Part shown: positions 13,501-26,719 of the stretch, piece after piece | Position numbering within the stretch: the first letter of the stretch is position 1 | How the letters are laid out: each line of letters starts with the position of its first letter | NCBI RefSeq assembly: GCF_021018805.1 | Contig: NC_086248.1 | Location: 57,789,485-57,853,484 of the forward strand | Length of the DNA: 64,000 nucleotides | From: Prinia subflava | Lineage: Eukaryota; Chordata; Aves; Passeriformes; Cisticolidae | Reading direction: 5' to 3' | Notes under the pieces: generated by a model | What the model saw: the letters and a program-made list of their open reading frames with translations, nothing else | Databases searched by the model: none | What the model was told of the DNA's origin: nothing | Position numbers and translations under genes: made by a program

Positions 13501-16500
13501 AAATCTTTTTTGCTGACCTCCCTTCTCATCAGTCCAGCTGGTACCTCTCAATGTTGAGTTTAATATTGATGTTTAGTTCTGCAGGTTGAGCCTCAAATGC
13601 CTTGATTATAATCAACTTGTGGAGATTTGCCTCAGTGCTCATAATTATTGAGGACACAAAAGGAAATACATGTTTTGAATCAGTCCAGTGTTTCCTTAAT
13701 TTTGTGTGTCCTGGTTGGATTCTGATGTTGGCAACTACTCCAGCTTTGCCCACCTTACCTTATCTTACTGTAACACATATGTTGTTTGTCACCTTATCAG
13801 CTATTGACATCTTAATCACCTCTAGTGCAATGTAAACATCTTCTGTGGATTATGTTTGACATCCTCTGGCTGTAGAGAAACATCAACTGTTCCCTCAGTT
13901 GTCCGTATGATCTTTCCACAGCATCAATATGCCACTTTCATTTCCTTGCTCATTCCAACAAAAGCCCTCATAGGAGTGTGATTACTCAGGAGCATGTAAA
14001 TTGTAACTTATGGGAGAGACCTGTACAGGTCTCTTGGCAGGAGCAAACCTGTCCTACATGGCTGGATGCTTGGGTAAAGCTCTTTTGGGTCTCAGTCCAG
14101 ACTGGTTCATCACAAACACTGCTTTTACAATTGCCTTTTCAGAGGCAACATGCAGCATATTAGTGGTTATTTTGTTAAGAATTTTTCTCTCTTTTTTTTT
14201 CTTTACTCCCAGCTGAGGAGGACTGCAGGACTATCATTCATTTAAGGTAACTCTTAAAGGTCTAGAAATAGGGTTGTTCTGCCTTTTGAACATCTTTCTT
14301 ATCTATGTCTGTAGCTCTTGGGGCATTCCTGTCCCATTCACATTTACTGCCATAGCACAGACAAGTGCTCTCTGAAAATGATGCATCGGGTCTTTTCCAT
14401 TCCACAGTAAATTTTCTGGCTTTCTTGGACACGACAGGTTGTGTTCTCTGTTTCCACACCAAGGCAGTGGTGTTGCCCATCTTCCTGCTGCAGGCTGTGC
14501 TGTGGAGGTTGGCCCAGGCTCCTCTGCCTGCTTGCAGCCAGCAGGAATGGAATGGCCGTGGGTCCTGTGCTGCTGGAGATGCCTGTGACACAAGATGGGA
14601 GCAGTTCCAGTAGAGAGGGATTGAACTGGGATGAAGCAAGCTGTGCCTTTAAAGCACAGTGATGTTCTGAGTACTTGTGGTGAATCTGGAGAAGGGTCCC
14701 TTTTTTGTTGTTTTTTTTCCCCCCCTTGGTTGCACATACTGTTACAGTGATTAGATAATGTGTTTATACCTCAGCCTGGTTTGACTCTTGTTACCCCCTA
14801 CCTTCAAGGCTCTGTCCCTGTCTCTGTCTTTGATCTAGCCTAATTTACAAACCAGTTTCCTTAGGATATAGACAGAACTTCTGAGGTTTAAGAGTCAGTT
14901 ACCTGCTTAGTCACAATTGATGTTTTATAGGACATAAGCACTGACCTTGACTCTGGATGTTTCAAAACCAGCCCTTGGATTCCAGTGAAGGGGACAGGTG
15001 CTCTCCATTTCATGTTGAAGTGAAGGCATTCCAGCCTGATCTCTGAGCTGCAAATGCATGCAGATCCTTCCCATCACTGCCTGGGTGCTGGAAGAATCTT
15101 ATCTTCTGGGATTATGCAGACAGCTTCAGTTTCAATGGGTTTGATGTGAGCATCTAATCTGACCTCCTACCAAGTAAGCCTGAAGGTCATGAAAATAACA
15201 TAAATGAGGAGAGTAAAAGTGAAATAAATGAGTTAAGAAATTTCAAAGAATAAAAGTGAAATTCAATGCATTCCCCCTGTGCTTATTTTGTGAATCTTCG
15301 CTTCCTCTATCAATCAACTTCCTCACTTGCTTAATACTTGGTTAAACATTACACAGTCCATTGGCTCCAGATAAATGTGTCCCCAATTACATGGGCCTTC
15401 TACTAATAGAACTTGAGCTAAGTAGTAGTCATTAGAGTAAATCAAATACTCCAGTAAAGTGGCTTCAGCTCAAGTTAGGTGCAGTGCAATCATGGCCCTC
15501 AGGGCATGTGGCTTGATTGCTTACAGCTTTGCATGTATGTTTCTTTAAGTGCCATTTTCAAAATGAAAAATGTCTTCTTTCTTTTTTTTTTTTCTTTTTT
15601 TCCTGTGGATCCTTTCAATTTATAATAAAGGACCCCAAGTACTTTTTGAAGGATCCTTGAGGGAATTCTGTTTTTACTGGGATTTTAAAAAGGGAAATAA
15701 ATGAAAAAACAGGGAGGACTACCGTGTTTCATCTTGCTCACCCAATCTCACCTTGTTTGAACTCAGCAGTCAGAGTATATTCAAACATCATGGAAGCAGA
15801 AAGTATTCAAGTTTGTGGAACAATAGCCTTAAAAAATTCACAGAGTGCTAAATATTGGATGAATAGCTGAATGAAAGTTCCAGACCTAGAATGTGGAAAG
15901 ATTAGTCAAACTTCCCAAAGGAAATGTAGCTTGAGCAGCTGCACTCTTTCGAAGTTGCCTATCCCTCCACCCCCAGCTGTAATTTTTGAACTCACCAGTC
16001 ACTTGGGCAGATCTGATGATCTGAGCATGGGGTTTCAAAAGACATGGAGTTGTTTCAAGTTCTGTGAGGGTGGTTAGTAGGAAGGGAGGAACAAAGAGGC
16101 TCTGCAGGAGAATAGAAGCTTCTCCATGCAGCTTCTCCATGGGGCTCAAACCCCTTGCAGCAGGTGCTGCCCTCAGTTCAGCAGCCAGCAGGGAGCAGGA
16201 CAAGGTATGGAGATGTGGAGAGAGCCAGAGGTGTTTGGGGTGGTTCCAGGGGTCCACTGTTGTGGGGGACCACAGGCTGGAGGTGGTGTGCTGGATTAAT
16301 GTAGAACATTAATCACCAGGAAACCAGCTTCATTAATCTTGTTGGGAATGGAACAACTTGTCGGTGCCGTGTGAAGGAAGGGAGAGGGGGAATGAATCTC
16401 TGTGCATTTATATGATCAATTTTCATGTGTAGTTCAACACTCAAGAATGCAAAACATAACTTGAGCTCTCCTCAGTCCCTTCCCTGATTGTGCTAACAAA

Positions 16501-16728
16501 GCAAGATGTCAGGAAGAAACTGGGCTGTTAGAGCAGAGCAGGCAGGACTGGGAAGGCACAACTGGGATATGCAGGAAGCATCCAGGGAGGCCTGGGTACA
16601 GCAGCTCAGTTTGATGCTCCTTGGACACTGCCTGTGCTGTGCTGGCCCTGTGGTGGGCACTGATCAGCTGCCTACAGGGATCACCCAGTGCCACAATCAG
16701 AACCTGTAACTACATCAGGATATTTTTT

Positions 16729-16815
16729 TTTCTAGATCTCTTTTTTGTGGTTGTTGGGGTTTCTTTGTTTTGTTTTGGAGGGTGGGGGGGGGGGGGTGTT
16801 GTTTGGCTTTTTTTC
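16729..16815. repeat. T/G low-complexity tract with a long G-run
   Basis: T-run, then GTTTTGTTTTGG-type text, then a G-run around 16,781-16,796, then T again. Strand composition is extremely biased. Confidence 0.85.
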
Positions 16816-18199
16816 AGGGCAAGAAGGTAGGATGCTGCAGGAGCAGCTGACCAGGAACAAGATGTCTTCCAGTTACAGCTGCTCCTGCAGGAGCTTTGCC
16901 TGCTGATGCTTTGTTTATCTTCCTTGTGAGGATTGTGAGAAGGGAACCAAAAATACCAAGCAAGTTCTGCTTTAAGGGATAACCTCTATGATATCTCTCC
17001 TTTGCATCAGAAACGTGCAAATAGAAAATGACAGCATTATTTTCCTTTCCCTCTTTTCTTGCTGCAGTGTGCTTTCTCCCCTGCCTGGCATACTGATTTG
17101 CTTGAGAATCCAGGCAGCAGTCTGGTGGAGAATAAAATCATTAAGTACACACAGGCTTTTCTCAGCACTGTATCATGACTGGACTCCTACTAGAATCTAA
17201 TAGATTTTTCCCCCAAATCTGAAAGTACTTCATGTGTAAAATAGTGTCTCATTTCAATAATTTCTTTCTTTTTTCAAGCTTTTAAAAAAGAGAGTGACTG
17301 AAATATATCTCACAAATCATCTCATGAATGTCTTAGAAATCTTCCTTGTCCTCATATGTGTCATACAGCTCTTTCTCAAGCATTTTTGCATACTAGAGAC
17401 AGCACTTTGCAATGCCAGGATATTCTGGTTGCAAAGCCTTTCTTAATTTAAATTGAACTTTGGCAATAGCAATAAAGCTTTATGCAAGCCTTGAAATCGT
17501 CAGGAGAGTAGCCTAGAAGTTGTAAGTTAAATTATGTTTGTGTTTGGTGCTCTTATTCGTAAGCCTGGGAGATGTAGTTAAGTTTGTCTCTGGCATGAAA
17601 TTTTCAAAAAATATACAATTCAGATAGAATTAGAAAATTGTTTCGGGAAGGAGCCCAGGAAAATGGTAGATTTGACACAAAACCCCAGAGGTGAGTCAAT
17701 CCATAAAGAAAGATGCTGAAATTTCCTTATTAGAGAGAGAATTTAGTTATTTTAGAATATAACATTGGTGATCCAGACCCTGACCCAAGGTTCACCCAGC
17801 CGAGAGTGCTATTTCTGACAGTATCCATACGTGAAGACCTATGGAAGAGCCTGAGCAAGACAGATATGTGTGGTGCTTGATGTGTTCGCAGCCTTCCCTT
17901 TTCTGAACTCAGAGACTTCATGGCTAGATGTGGTCCAGGGCAGTTGCCCTCTGTGAGAATATGTCCAGCCTTCCCTTGAGGTCACAAAAACTTGTACCAT
18001 CTGTAGTGCCCTTTGTCAAGGAGCTCCTGCTGCCCTTTTTGCTGTTATTTTGGCTCCTTCAGACTTCAAATGATGACCCCCTATTGCTGGTACTGTTAGA
18101 GAAGCAGACAATCTGTCTTTTTGCAGACTTTTTTGTATACCCTGAAGTCACCTCTTGCACAGACTTATGTGTCCTACCTCACTCATTTGTTCCTTGTAG

Positions 18200-18820
18200 A
18201 GCAGCTTTCTCTACCTTTGATCTTCTCTCCTGCCTTTCTCTGAACATTTGCCACTTCTGCTATAAAGATTTGAGGGATTTTCTTGCTCAGTTGTATATGA
18301 TTCCTCTGCAATTTTTCACAGTTGGTGCTAGTCCTTACTATCCTGAAAAACTTAGTATTCTTGATAAGCTTTCTCACTTCACCCTTTTCTAGGTTTTCCA
18401 TAAATACTCTGAACAGCACAGACCCCTCTTGAACTGTTGCTTACTCTTTAGTGAGAAAACGCTGCTACTCTATTTCCTAACGGGGCAAAGACCTTCCATG
18501 GATGTTTGGTTTCTTCTAATGCCTTGGAAAATGTTTTTGAAAATCAAGGCAGTCAGTGTTAATCAAATTACTCTTTATCTTCAGATTTGTGGATCCTTTT
18601 GCAGTTGTCCAGGGAGAGCAAGAAGGACCTTCTCATTATAAAAGCCCTACTAACTTTTTGTAGTCTGATCATCCCAAGTAGCTTGTGCTTCTCTAGTTTA
18701 CCACTAATCTTTTTCACTACTACAATTCCTCCTAATTGGAGGAACCTTGGTTCAAAGGTCAGGCTACTTTTTCCTGGTATATCTCTTTTTTTAAGAATTG
18801 GTGATATGGTGATTTTTTAG
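18200..18820 (-). mobile_element. Ancient CR1 LINE fragment, inverted
   Basis: The plus strand reads as the complement of a CR1 ORF2 region. TAAATACTCTGAACAGCAC near 18,400, CAAAGACCTTCCATGG-type and TTGAAAATCAAGGCAGTCA segments near 18,485-18,555, and GGTCAGGCTACT...TAAGAATTGGTGATAT near 18,760-18,808 follow the order expected from reptile and bird CR1 elements as I remember them. It is diverged and truncated. The left edge is uncertain and may extend to about 17,900. Confidence 0.55.
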
Positions 18821-21800
18821 GAATTTGTGTCACTTTGGCCCAGAGCTGTGACTGGATGTTGCAATGTACCTTGGAGCTGAAGAGATGGCCTCCAGGAGCT
18901 CAGCACCCTGCTGGTGTCCTGGCATTGTCCTTGGCCATTACACAGGACACATCACACTGCTCTCACGTCAGAAACTGTGTGCTCAGGGAAAGAAAAAGTA
19001 CTGAAGCATAGATAGGTTGGGTGATTACATGGAGGGGGTTATTCAGTCACAGTTTAGTCTCTCTGCCTCTCTCCCTGCATGTGCTGTGGGCGTAGTGGTA
19101 TTTTCCCAGCTTACAGGGTTGGATAAGTAGACTGCAGACAGCAAGAACCTTATTTACTAGTGGAATCTGTGCCATAGTAGAGCCAAAAATAGGTGGGTAA
19201 GCGTACTTACAGTAGCAGTGGAGCATCACTAACCTTGTGTGACAGAGCAAGGGCTAACACGCTACAAATGTGAGAGTGAGAGGGAGTAGGAAAGCCCTGG
19301 CTGAGGATCAACCTCCCCTCATGGAAGAGGTGCTGGGTTCCACTGTCAAAACATTTCCTTAGGCAGGACTTTTTAAACAGGGCATTTTTTGTCTGACTTG
19401 ACCCTTTGTCTGTCAGCTTTTGGGCCCTGCTTAGGATTGTAAACCCATACATTCAGACATGCTGGAAGTTCTTCATGGTCTGGACATCCCAAACTGGGAT
19501 GGCAGAAAGGGCCAGGCCTTGTGAAACAAGAACGACAGAAAGGGACTGTCACAGAGAGGCATGTTGGCCACAAGTCTGCAAAGAGTAGTTACAACTGGCT
19601 GGAGTAGTTATTCCTTATGTTGCACTACATCTCTAATTTAAACTTCTATGTGGAAATTACTTTCAGTGGGTAGTGATTTGCAGAGAAAAACATATTGCTC
19701 TACTCAGTATTATTGGAAGTCTCTCAGGCTGTCTGAGGCACATTGAACTGTGTGCTCTCTCTGCTTCATGCATTGTGCATTAGTCCAGCCACACCTAACA
19801 GAGGCATTTGCATGAGTAATTAACTGCCATTTCCTGCAAATCAAATTACTTGGAATTAGAATTTAAAATTACTTTCCAATTACTGAACCACACTTGCTAG
19901 TGAGAGCAATGTTTTCACTGTGCCACATTTAGAAAGGGCAGAGGCTCTTAACTCTTTCAAGAGAGCAATTATTTCTGAGAAGCACAGCGCGTCCAGGGAT
20001 CCCAACCTTATTTGCTTTACACTGCTAACAACCACTGGAGCTGGTGCTGCTGTTCTCACAAGTGAGACAAATTAATTTGCTTCTTAAACTTTATGAGTAG
20101 AACAATATAAAATTTCCTTTGCTAGCATCGCATTTCAAGGAAGGTTGTATGGGCTTCAGTACAAAGTTGGTTTTTGTTTTTAAAGTATATGTGCAAAATG
20201 GTTCAGAGCCCTTTCCTGACAGTCTGTATAACTGTGTATATAAATATATGTATATAATTCTAAATGAAGATGCCCCTTTTATCACTCAGAGTATCAATTT
20301 AAATTGCCAATGGGAATGTTGAACTAATATTAGGGAATAGTATTTCCTAAAAATATTATTTGAAAATTTACAGGCCCTGAATTTCCTCATGTCTTGTGTC
20401 TGACAGTGATCAGAAAAATTGTCTTTCTCTCTGCCTGAAACACAAATAAATAATAAAAGGGATTATGTAAAAATGATGAAGCTAGGACATCGTATTTTGA
20501 AGTTGTGCTGTGGGAACTTTGTCTGGCATCAATGCATTGAAGAAAATAAATGTATTCATATTTCTTGAGTCCAGCAAACCAAGTCTTGCATGTAACTTAA
20601 ATGACTTCCTGGCTATTTAGTGTGGTTTCACAGAGTCAAAGCCTTATTATTAATGTCTGCTTGAAGAACACAGTACCCTGTTAACTGTTAATAAGAGTCA
20701 ATGAATCCAAATTGATTCAGTGACCAGGGAATATTTGATGTTCAAGATCATAAAATATTATGAGAACAGACATTAATTTGTGCTATCTGCTGCCTAGGAA
20801 AGAAATGGATTTAGTTAAAAGGAGTACTAGAAGTACAACTTGTTTTTTCAGTATTATATATAAAAGCAAAATGACATTGTGTAGTTAACTTGAACTGACA
20901 AGAGCAATGAAATGTAAGGTTAAAATTCTTACTACCTTTAATCTTGCTGAGGCTGGAAGTACTGCAGTGCACTAAGCAATAACATCACAGAAATTAAGAG
21001 ACCAATTATAATTGTAGATAGGGGCATGGAAAAAGGAGAGCTTGACTCGTTTCTTAGCAGATTTATTGGCAGACTGTTAGAATAATCATAGAATAATCCC
21101 TTCTAAAACCAATAGAGGTCCCCAAATTAACAGCAAAAAGAGAAATTGCCCTGAATTTGTTTCATCTCACCCAAGTGTCATCTTTAATTTACCCTGTCAA
21201 GTTAGGGCATGGTTTTAAGGAGGAGTGATGACAGGAGAGTAATTTTATTGGTGCTGCCTTTTTTCTTCTGCTCAGGCCAGATGGTTCTGCTCTGGGGAAC
21301 CTGTCGTGCTTCCTGGAGGGCAATCACAGTATGGGAGTGATTGCTGAAGCTGAGCTCCTCTGCCAGCACCCAGACAACTTGGGTTGGGCTTTCACTGACT
21401 CTTATGTCCTAGTTGTAAGGAAGACAATATTTGTGTTAAAGGGTGTTTGGCGCTGTGACGGAGGCTGAAAAGGGAAGAGTGTTATGAAATTGGACAGTTG
21501 GAAAATAAAAGGAGAGGGAAGAGGTGGGGGAAGCAAGAGGACGATGAAGCAGAACAGCATGGGTGGATGGAGCAGATGAGCAGGCTGATGGTAAACAAGC
21601 AGAGCTGTTTGCTGCCAAGCGGCTCCCAGAAGGCAACACTGGGGAAGAGAGACTTGTCTCTGAGGCCTGGACTTACTGCCTCTCCCTGGGCTAGGGCTGA
21701 GCTTGTCAGCCTGTGTCAGCGTGTTTTCAGAGTGCCTCTGGGAGGGTTTGAGACAAGGGTAGTGAAGAGTGCAGAAAAGAAACCTTTTCTTAAGCCACCT

Positions 21801-24800
21801 ACTGGCACAAGAAGCCCATCAACCAGAGGGTCATGGTAATTCAAGCCTTTGCCTTCTGAAGAGAAGGCTGACATACTTTTTGAGATCACAGTGATCTGCC
21901 GGAACCATTGCCATGAAAGGACCTGGTTTAGAAGGAGGGGAGGATTTAGCATCATCTGAGGCATTTTTTCCCACCCTTGCCAGAATGCTGGAACCACTGA
22001 ACAGTTGCTTGGATCTGTCAGTTTGGTGTCTGTTCAGAAGCTCATCACAGTTTTGCTGGGCAATTAGCTCCCTGAACCTTCTCTAATAGGAATAATGCTG
22101 GGCAGAAACCAGACAGGACAGTGCTGCACAATATATTCAGACAGTTAAATGGTTAACAATAGAGCTCCTGTTGTGATTCAGTCATGCCAGTAGCCTAATG
22201 CCAGCTTCTGTCCTCATCTGACACTTTCATGCTGCTCGGGAGGAACCGCTGGGGAAATGCGCTTTCACAGATTGCTAGTTATACAGCCACAGCCCTCAGA
22301 GCCCTGTGGAATAAGGCACTGGCTGAGGAAGGGGAAATAACCAAGTGCTGGTCACATACCACCTCTGTTTTTGCTATCTGCACAACCTCAAAGGCAGCTG
22401 ATTCTGGGTGGGAGGTAAAGCTTCTCAGAGGTCACCTCAATTAACGTCAGGGCTCGGACGGGGCTCCGCCTGCATTCACAGATAAAGCTTTGCTGCGTTT
22501 TCATTTACTGAGATGAACCTGACTAAAATGAGCAATTGGGTTCTCATGCTGCAAAAAGCCACTGACAAAGCTCTAAAGCAGGATCCTCTGTGTATGTGTG
22601 TATCTGCTGGCAAAGCACAGGATGACAGACTACCTCACAGTTAGCAGGGGCAGGGCCAATCTGTAGCACAGAGAAAGCAGTATACAGGTACTAATTATTT
22701 TTTATTTTGGAGTGAAATCACACCGAAAAGTAAACAGCTGTAGTCAATACTGAAAAATTAGCTTATTTATCTTTTTGGACACAGAAGATGCTCCAGCATT
22801 GATTAACTGTAATGGACTGCAGGGCACTGATTGCAAGGTAAGATATGATTGATCACTGTATTGGTATTGGGGCAGCACCTTGGCAACCTTCAAAAGAGCA
22901 TCAGCCATGCGTGCAGAGCTGTCCCAAGCTGAACTCCACGTGCACTGAACAAGGACTCTGTTGTTGCTGCAAGATAATCTGGGAGCATCAGGCAGGGCAG
23001 ACGCCTATTTTGTGACTGTGTTGGTGACAAGGCAAGGTGAGGGTAAGGATGCTGGCAGAATGCCTGGATCTCTGAGTTCACTCATTTATGGTGCATGTTG
23101 TGTTTTCTAGAAATACCCATTCATAACTTTTTAAATAAAGTCACCTCTGTGGCGTCTGAGTTTCTTCTTCCTCATACCAATGACTACAGTCATGACATAT
23201 TTGTGATGTGAAGAGTTTCACAGTGGGTTTTGTCTATGTAGTTAGTCTGATCTTTTCAATTAATTTAGATCCCAAAGATCCAGAGGAAAATTTCAGATAA
23301 GCCTGTTTCCAAGCTCTGTATGCATAAATCAGATCTAGGCCCTGGAAGCCCTGGAAGAAACCACATGCCAAGTTCACTTGCTGGTAGAATAGCAAACTTC
23401 AAGAAATTTAATTGTCCCACATAGTTGTATTTTTTAAACAGTCCAGTTATATCCAGTTTCAATTTCAGAGAGCAATTGTCTGTAAAGAAATGTTAGCTCA
23501 GTAAAGTGAATTGTTTGAATAGTGTTGGGATTTTAAACTGTTTTAATTTTTTCTAGACCAGCCAAGGAAAGCTGCAGCTTCTTTCTATAGGAGGGAAGAT
23601 GGTGAATATTAATCACCCCTTGGCAACCTGTCAGGTGGCGGATTGCAGCCCAAGAGAAGTGATTTGCTGATTATCTGATGTGACAAGTTAATAAATATTT
23701 ACACACAGGGTAAAAGTAACAGTAGAGTTGGGCAAGAGATCTGCATCTCCTGAACTCTTAGGTCAGGGATTTGTGTGGGAAAAATGTTGTCCTTTCTGGG
23801 CCTGGGGAAAAGGGTTGGAAATATCTTTGTCAGGAAATATTTAAATTCTCTGTGTGCTTGGGATTTCTCTTTGAAAAGATCATTTGAGAAAAGAACAAGA
23901 TTGGCAATTCTAGGTTCCTTGGCTGACTTTCCAGCCTTAGGACTGCTGTGGCACATGCTGACCTGACCACCTAGCTATCCCATCCTCCCTGGATACCAAA
24001 ATATTTGACATTACCAGACACTCTAAAAATGTCTCCCACAGTGTCTGATGTCTCTGTGGTTCACCTGAGAGCTGGGTCAGCACATGTGCTGTTCTGGACT
24101 TTGTGCATTGCACAGGCATTTACTTCCCAGCTTTCCTTCATAAGCACCAAGTGCTGGAGCAAGGGAGAGGGAAATACTGAGCAGTATCATCCTTGGTGCA
24201 GGTGGACCAGAGTCTCAGTGACAGCTGATCCTTGGCCACTGATTCTGCTGCGGGAAGGGAGGAAGGTTTTCACTTAGAGGTAATTCCAGGGGGCTGCAAA
24301 GTCCCCTTAGGAAGATGCTCTCTGTTAGGCTGAGTGAGGAGCCCATGTGGCAATTCCACCATCCAAGCCAGCCCAGCAGGCAGCAAGGTGTGACTCCTGT
24401 GAAGGAGAGCAGCTGGAGAGGGTAGAGCTAATGGTGGACAGATCCACCTTAATGACGAGAGGAGGCTGTGGATGCCCTTGGCAGTAAGGACAGGGCTTCA
24501 GACTTGTGGCAGATTTCTTCAGGGGGGTAGGAGATGGAAACTCATTCAAAGTATGTAAAGAAGAAGAAAAAATATTCAAAATAAGCAGCCCACAAAAACC
24601 CCAAATCGTTTGAACATTGCTATTTATGATTACATAGGAATTCAAGGCTTCCTTCATGTTCATAGCTAGAAACTGTTTTCCTAGATAAAGTTTTAGAAGC
24701 TTAGATGTAATCAGCTAAGGAACTCTTCAAATAAGCTAAGCTGTGTTTTGATTTGGTGCAAATAAGAAGTGAAGTAATAGGAATAGCTATTCCTGGAACA

Positions 24801-26714
24801 GCTGAGGCTTTGAAATGCTGATTTAAAACACTCCATGCTGCCATTCAGCTATCCTGTCATAGCAGTATGGAAGGAAAGACAGTCTTTCTCTCTGTGAACA
24901 AACAAAAATAAGGATACACTAGCAATTGGAAATAAAAATCCAGCTCTAAAAAATAGGGGAGATAATTTTTGTCCTCTTTTACCTTTTACTTTATATGTTT
25001 ATTCTATTTTTCTGTATTTCTTTTTAGCATCAAAAAGACAATAGCGATGTTTCTTACATCAGCTACAAAGGATATTTTTCTACTGCTGTTACCTCACTTG
25101 ACTCATGATCTGAAAAGTCTGATCATGTGGGTCACGACTATAAATTTGCCATAAACACTCATTCTCCTGCATCGTGAGCTGCCAGGGGAGATGTGGGACG
25201 ATGCCTGTGCTGCAGTCAGGAGCCCAGGCAGAGCAGGTTTGGCTTCTGTGACCCTGGGGATGAAGGCTGGGGAGCTGCAGCTGCAGGGGTGCCAGCATGA
25301 GGAGCTGTCAGAATCTTTGCTGAGGTCTTGGGTAAGCCTTTGGCATGGTGATAACTGTGTTGGCTCTGATAATGGAGCTGGTTTAGGTCTATACCTATAG
25401 ATATGCTTCAACCCCACACCTTGGCAGTATGGCCATACAGGATCCACCTCTTGTACTTCTGTCTCTGCATTCTGTCCCTGCCTTCCACTCTTTGGCCACT
25501 ATGCAGATAACATTTGCTGTGATATTTTATCTAAAAGGGGGTCTTCTCAGCCTGCTGGCCATTGAGAGGAGACCATTGCTACCCCTCCTTCCTGTTCCCT
25601 AAACACTCCTGTTCTGAAAAGGTTTTAAGAGTCTCTATTAGGCTGTGTGCTCCCATGGGGCTATTCAGAAATGGTCTTTACTTTTCCCCATCAGCTGATA
25701 TCAAAGGTAACTCACAGAGTAAAACAGATTTGAACATAGCCTATTATGAGTCTGTGCCTAAAATTGTGGAAAAATAATATTTTTTTTTATTTTGCCCCAA
25801 TTTGGGGCGAATATCTTCCAAGGTCTGTGTTATCTGCAGACCCTTGGTGGTTTCCCTTTAAGCTCAGGGATGTTTTCAGGATCTTTGTTTAGAGTTTTAG
25901 TGAGTTTCTGAAAACTCAGCCATGCAGCTTTACTTCGGTTAGTAGCACTACTAATGACCATCAGATTCCTGCCACGTGGAAACTCACTCCTACAACTTCA
26001 TGGTGGTAACATTGGTACAGCAACAGTAAACTTCTTGTTCTGCTATGAATTTGGGGGCAAATTAGTCTCTGGGTTAAATTTATTTTCTGAAATCAGAAAC
26101 ATTTTTAGGAGCACTAATTGTCCTGTTGAGCACAACTAATGGTTTACCTGATAAGACAGATCCTAATAAATGGATTATTCTATTTAGAAAGATACTAGTG
26201 AATTTTGTCTATAGCTAGGTTATTTCTTCTGTGTGTAATACATAAACACAGGGAGTTTGCAAGTGAAGGGTGCTACACTGAGGACAAATGGAAAGAATTG
26301 CTCTGTTGCACGGTGCTCTGTTGTCTTGTGCTTTCGTTGCTAAGGGATGTAATTCTATTACCCACTATACTGTTAGATTTTAAAAGGGTAGTTCATAAGC
26401 ACTAATAACATTTGTGGCAATCTGAGCTAAGTTAATGAAAAAGATAATCAAATCCAATGCTCCAGGGCAAGATATCTGATATCTCCAGGGGTCGTATAGA
26501 GATCATACAGCTGTCTTGGGGCAAGGGGTGGTTGTATATGTGAATGCAGGAAGAGGCAAGAGGCAGCAGAAAAGTGAGGGTCACCTTGCTCAGAAGCACC
26601 ACGTGCTGGTGCACAGAAGCACTGTGTGCTGGCAGAGGCAGGAGGGGATTGCTGGAGATGTCACAGAGATGGAGATGCTTATTAAGCTAATGATATTTTT
26701 AGTAATGCCGATAC
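18821..26714. other. Intergenic DNA without a supported gene
   Basis: Holds no recognisable coding exon. Notable only are the homeodomain-motif-rich block near 19.8-19.9 kb, the exon-like segment at 22,785, and a 15-bp palindrome GCCCCAATTTGGGGC at 25794-25808. Confidence 0.75.
22785..22837 (+). other. Candidate 53-bp exon, unassigned
   Basis: An acceptor-like TTATCTTTTTGGACACAG ends at 22784 and a donor AAG|GTAAGA starts at 22838. One frame is open throughout. No protein family is recognised, and the call rests on splice-site appearance only. Confidence 0.2.
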
Positions 26715-26719
26715 CTAAT
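26715..26719. repeat. Left target-site duplication of the LTR element (CTAAT)
   Basis: CTAAT directly abuts the TGTCATGG terminus and is identical to the five bases at 28149-28153 on the other side. Confidence 0.8.

Larger units (their letters stand above)
1..18199. other. Intergenic DNA without a supported gene
   Basis: Open frames here are short, overlap on both strands, show no family similarity and lack consistent splice context. Apart from the simple repeats listed separately and an AT-rich block near 10.78-10.88 kb, I see nothing specific. Confidence 0.75.

Noticed and set aside
14262..14737. 144- and 125-codon minus-strand open frames
   Set aside because: No similarity recognised, no conserved motif, overlapping plus-strand frames equally long; treated as chance.
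17928..18392. 154-codon plus-strand open frame rich in Leu, Phe and Cys
   Set aside because: It lies largely antisense to an ancient CR1 fragment, has no family similarity and no splice or promoter context; best explained by repeat composition.
25794..25808. GCCCCAATTTGGGGC palindrome considered as a regulatory hairpin
   Set aside because: Too short and isolated, with no poly-T context relevant to vertebrate transcription; noted only as a sequence feature.
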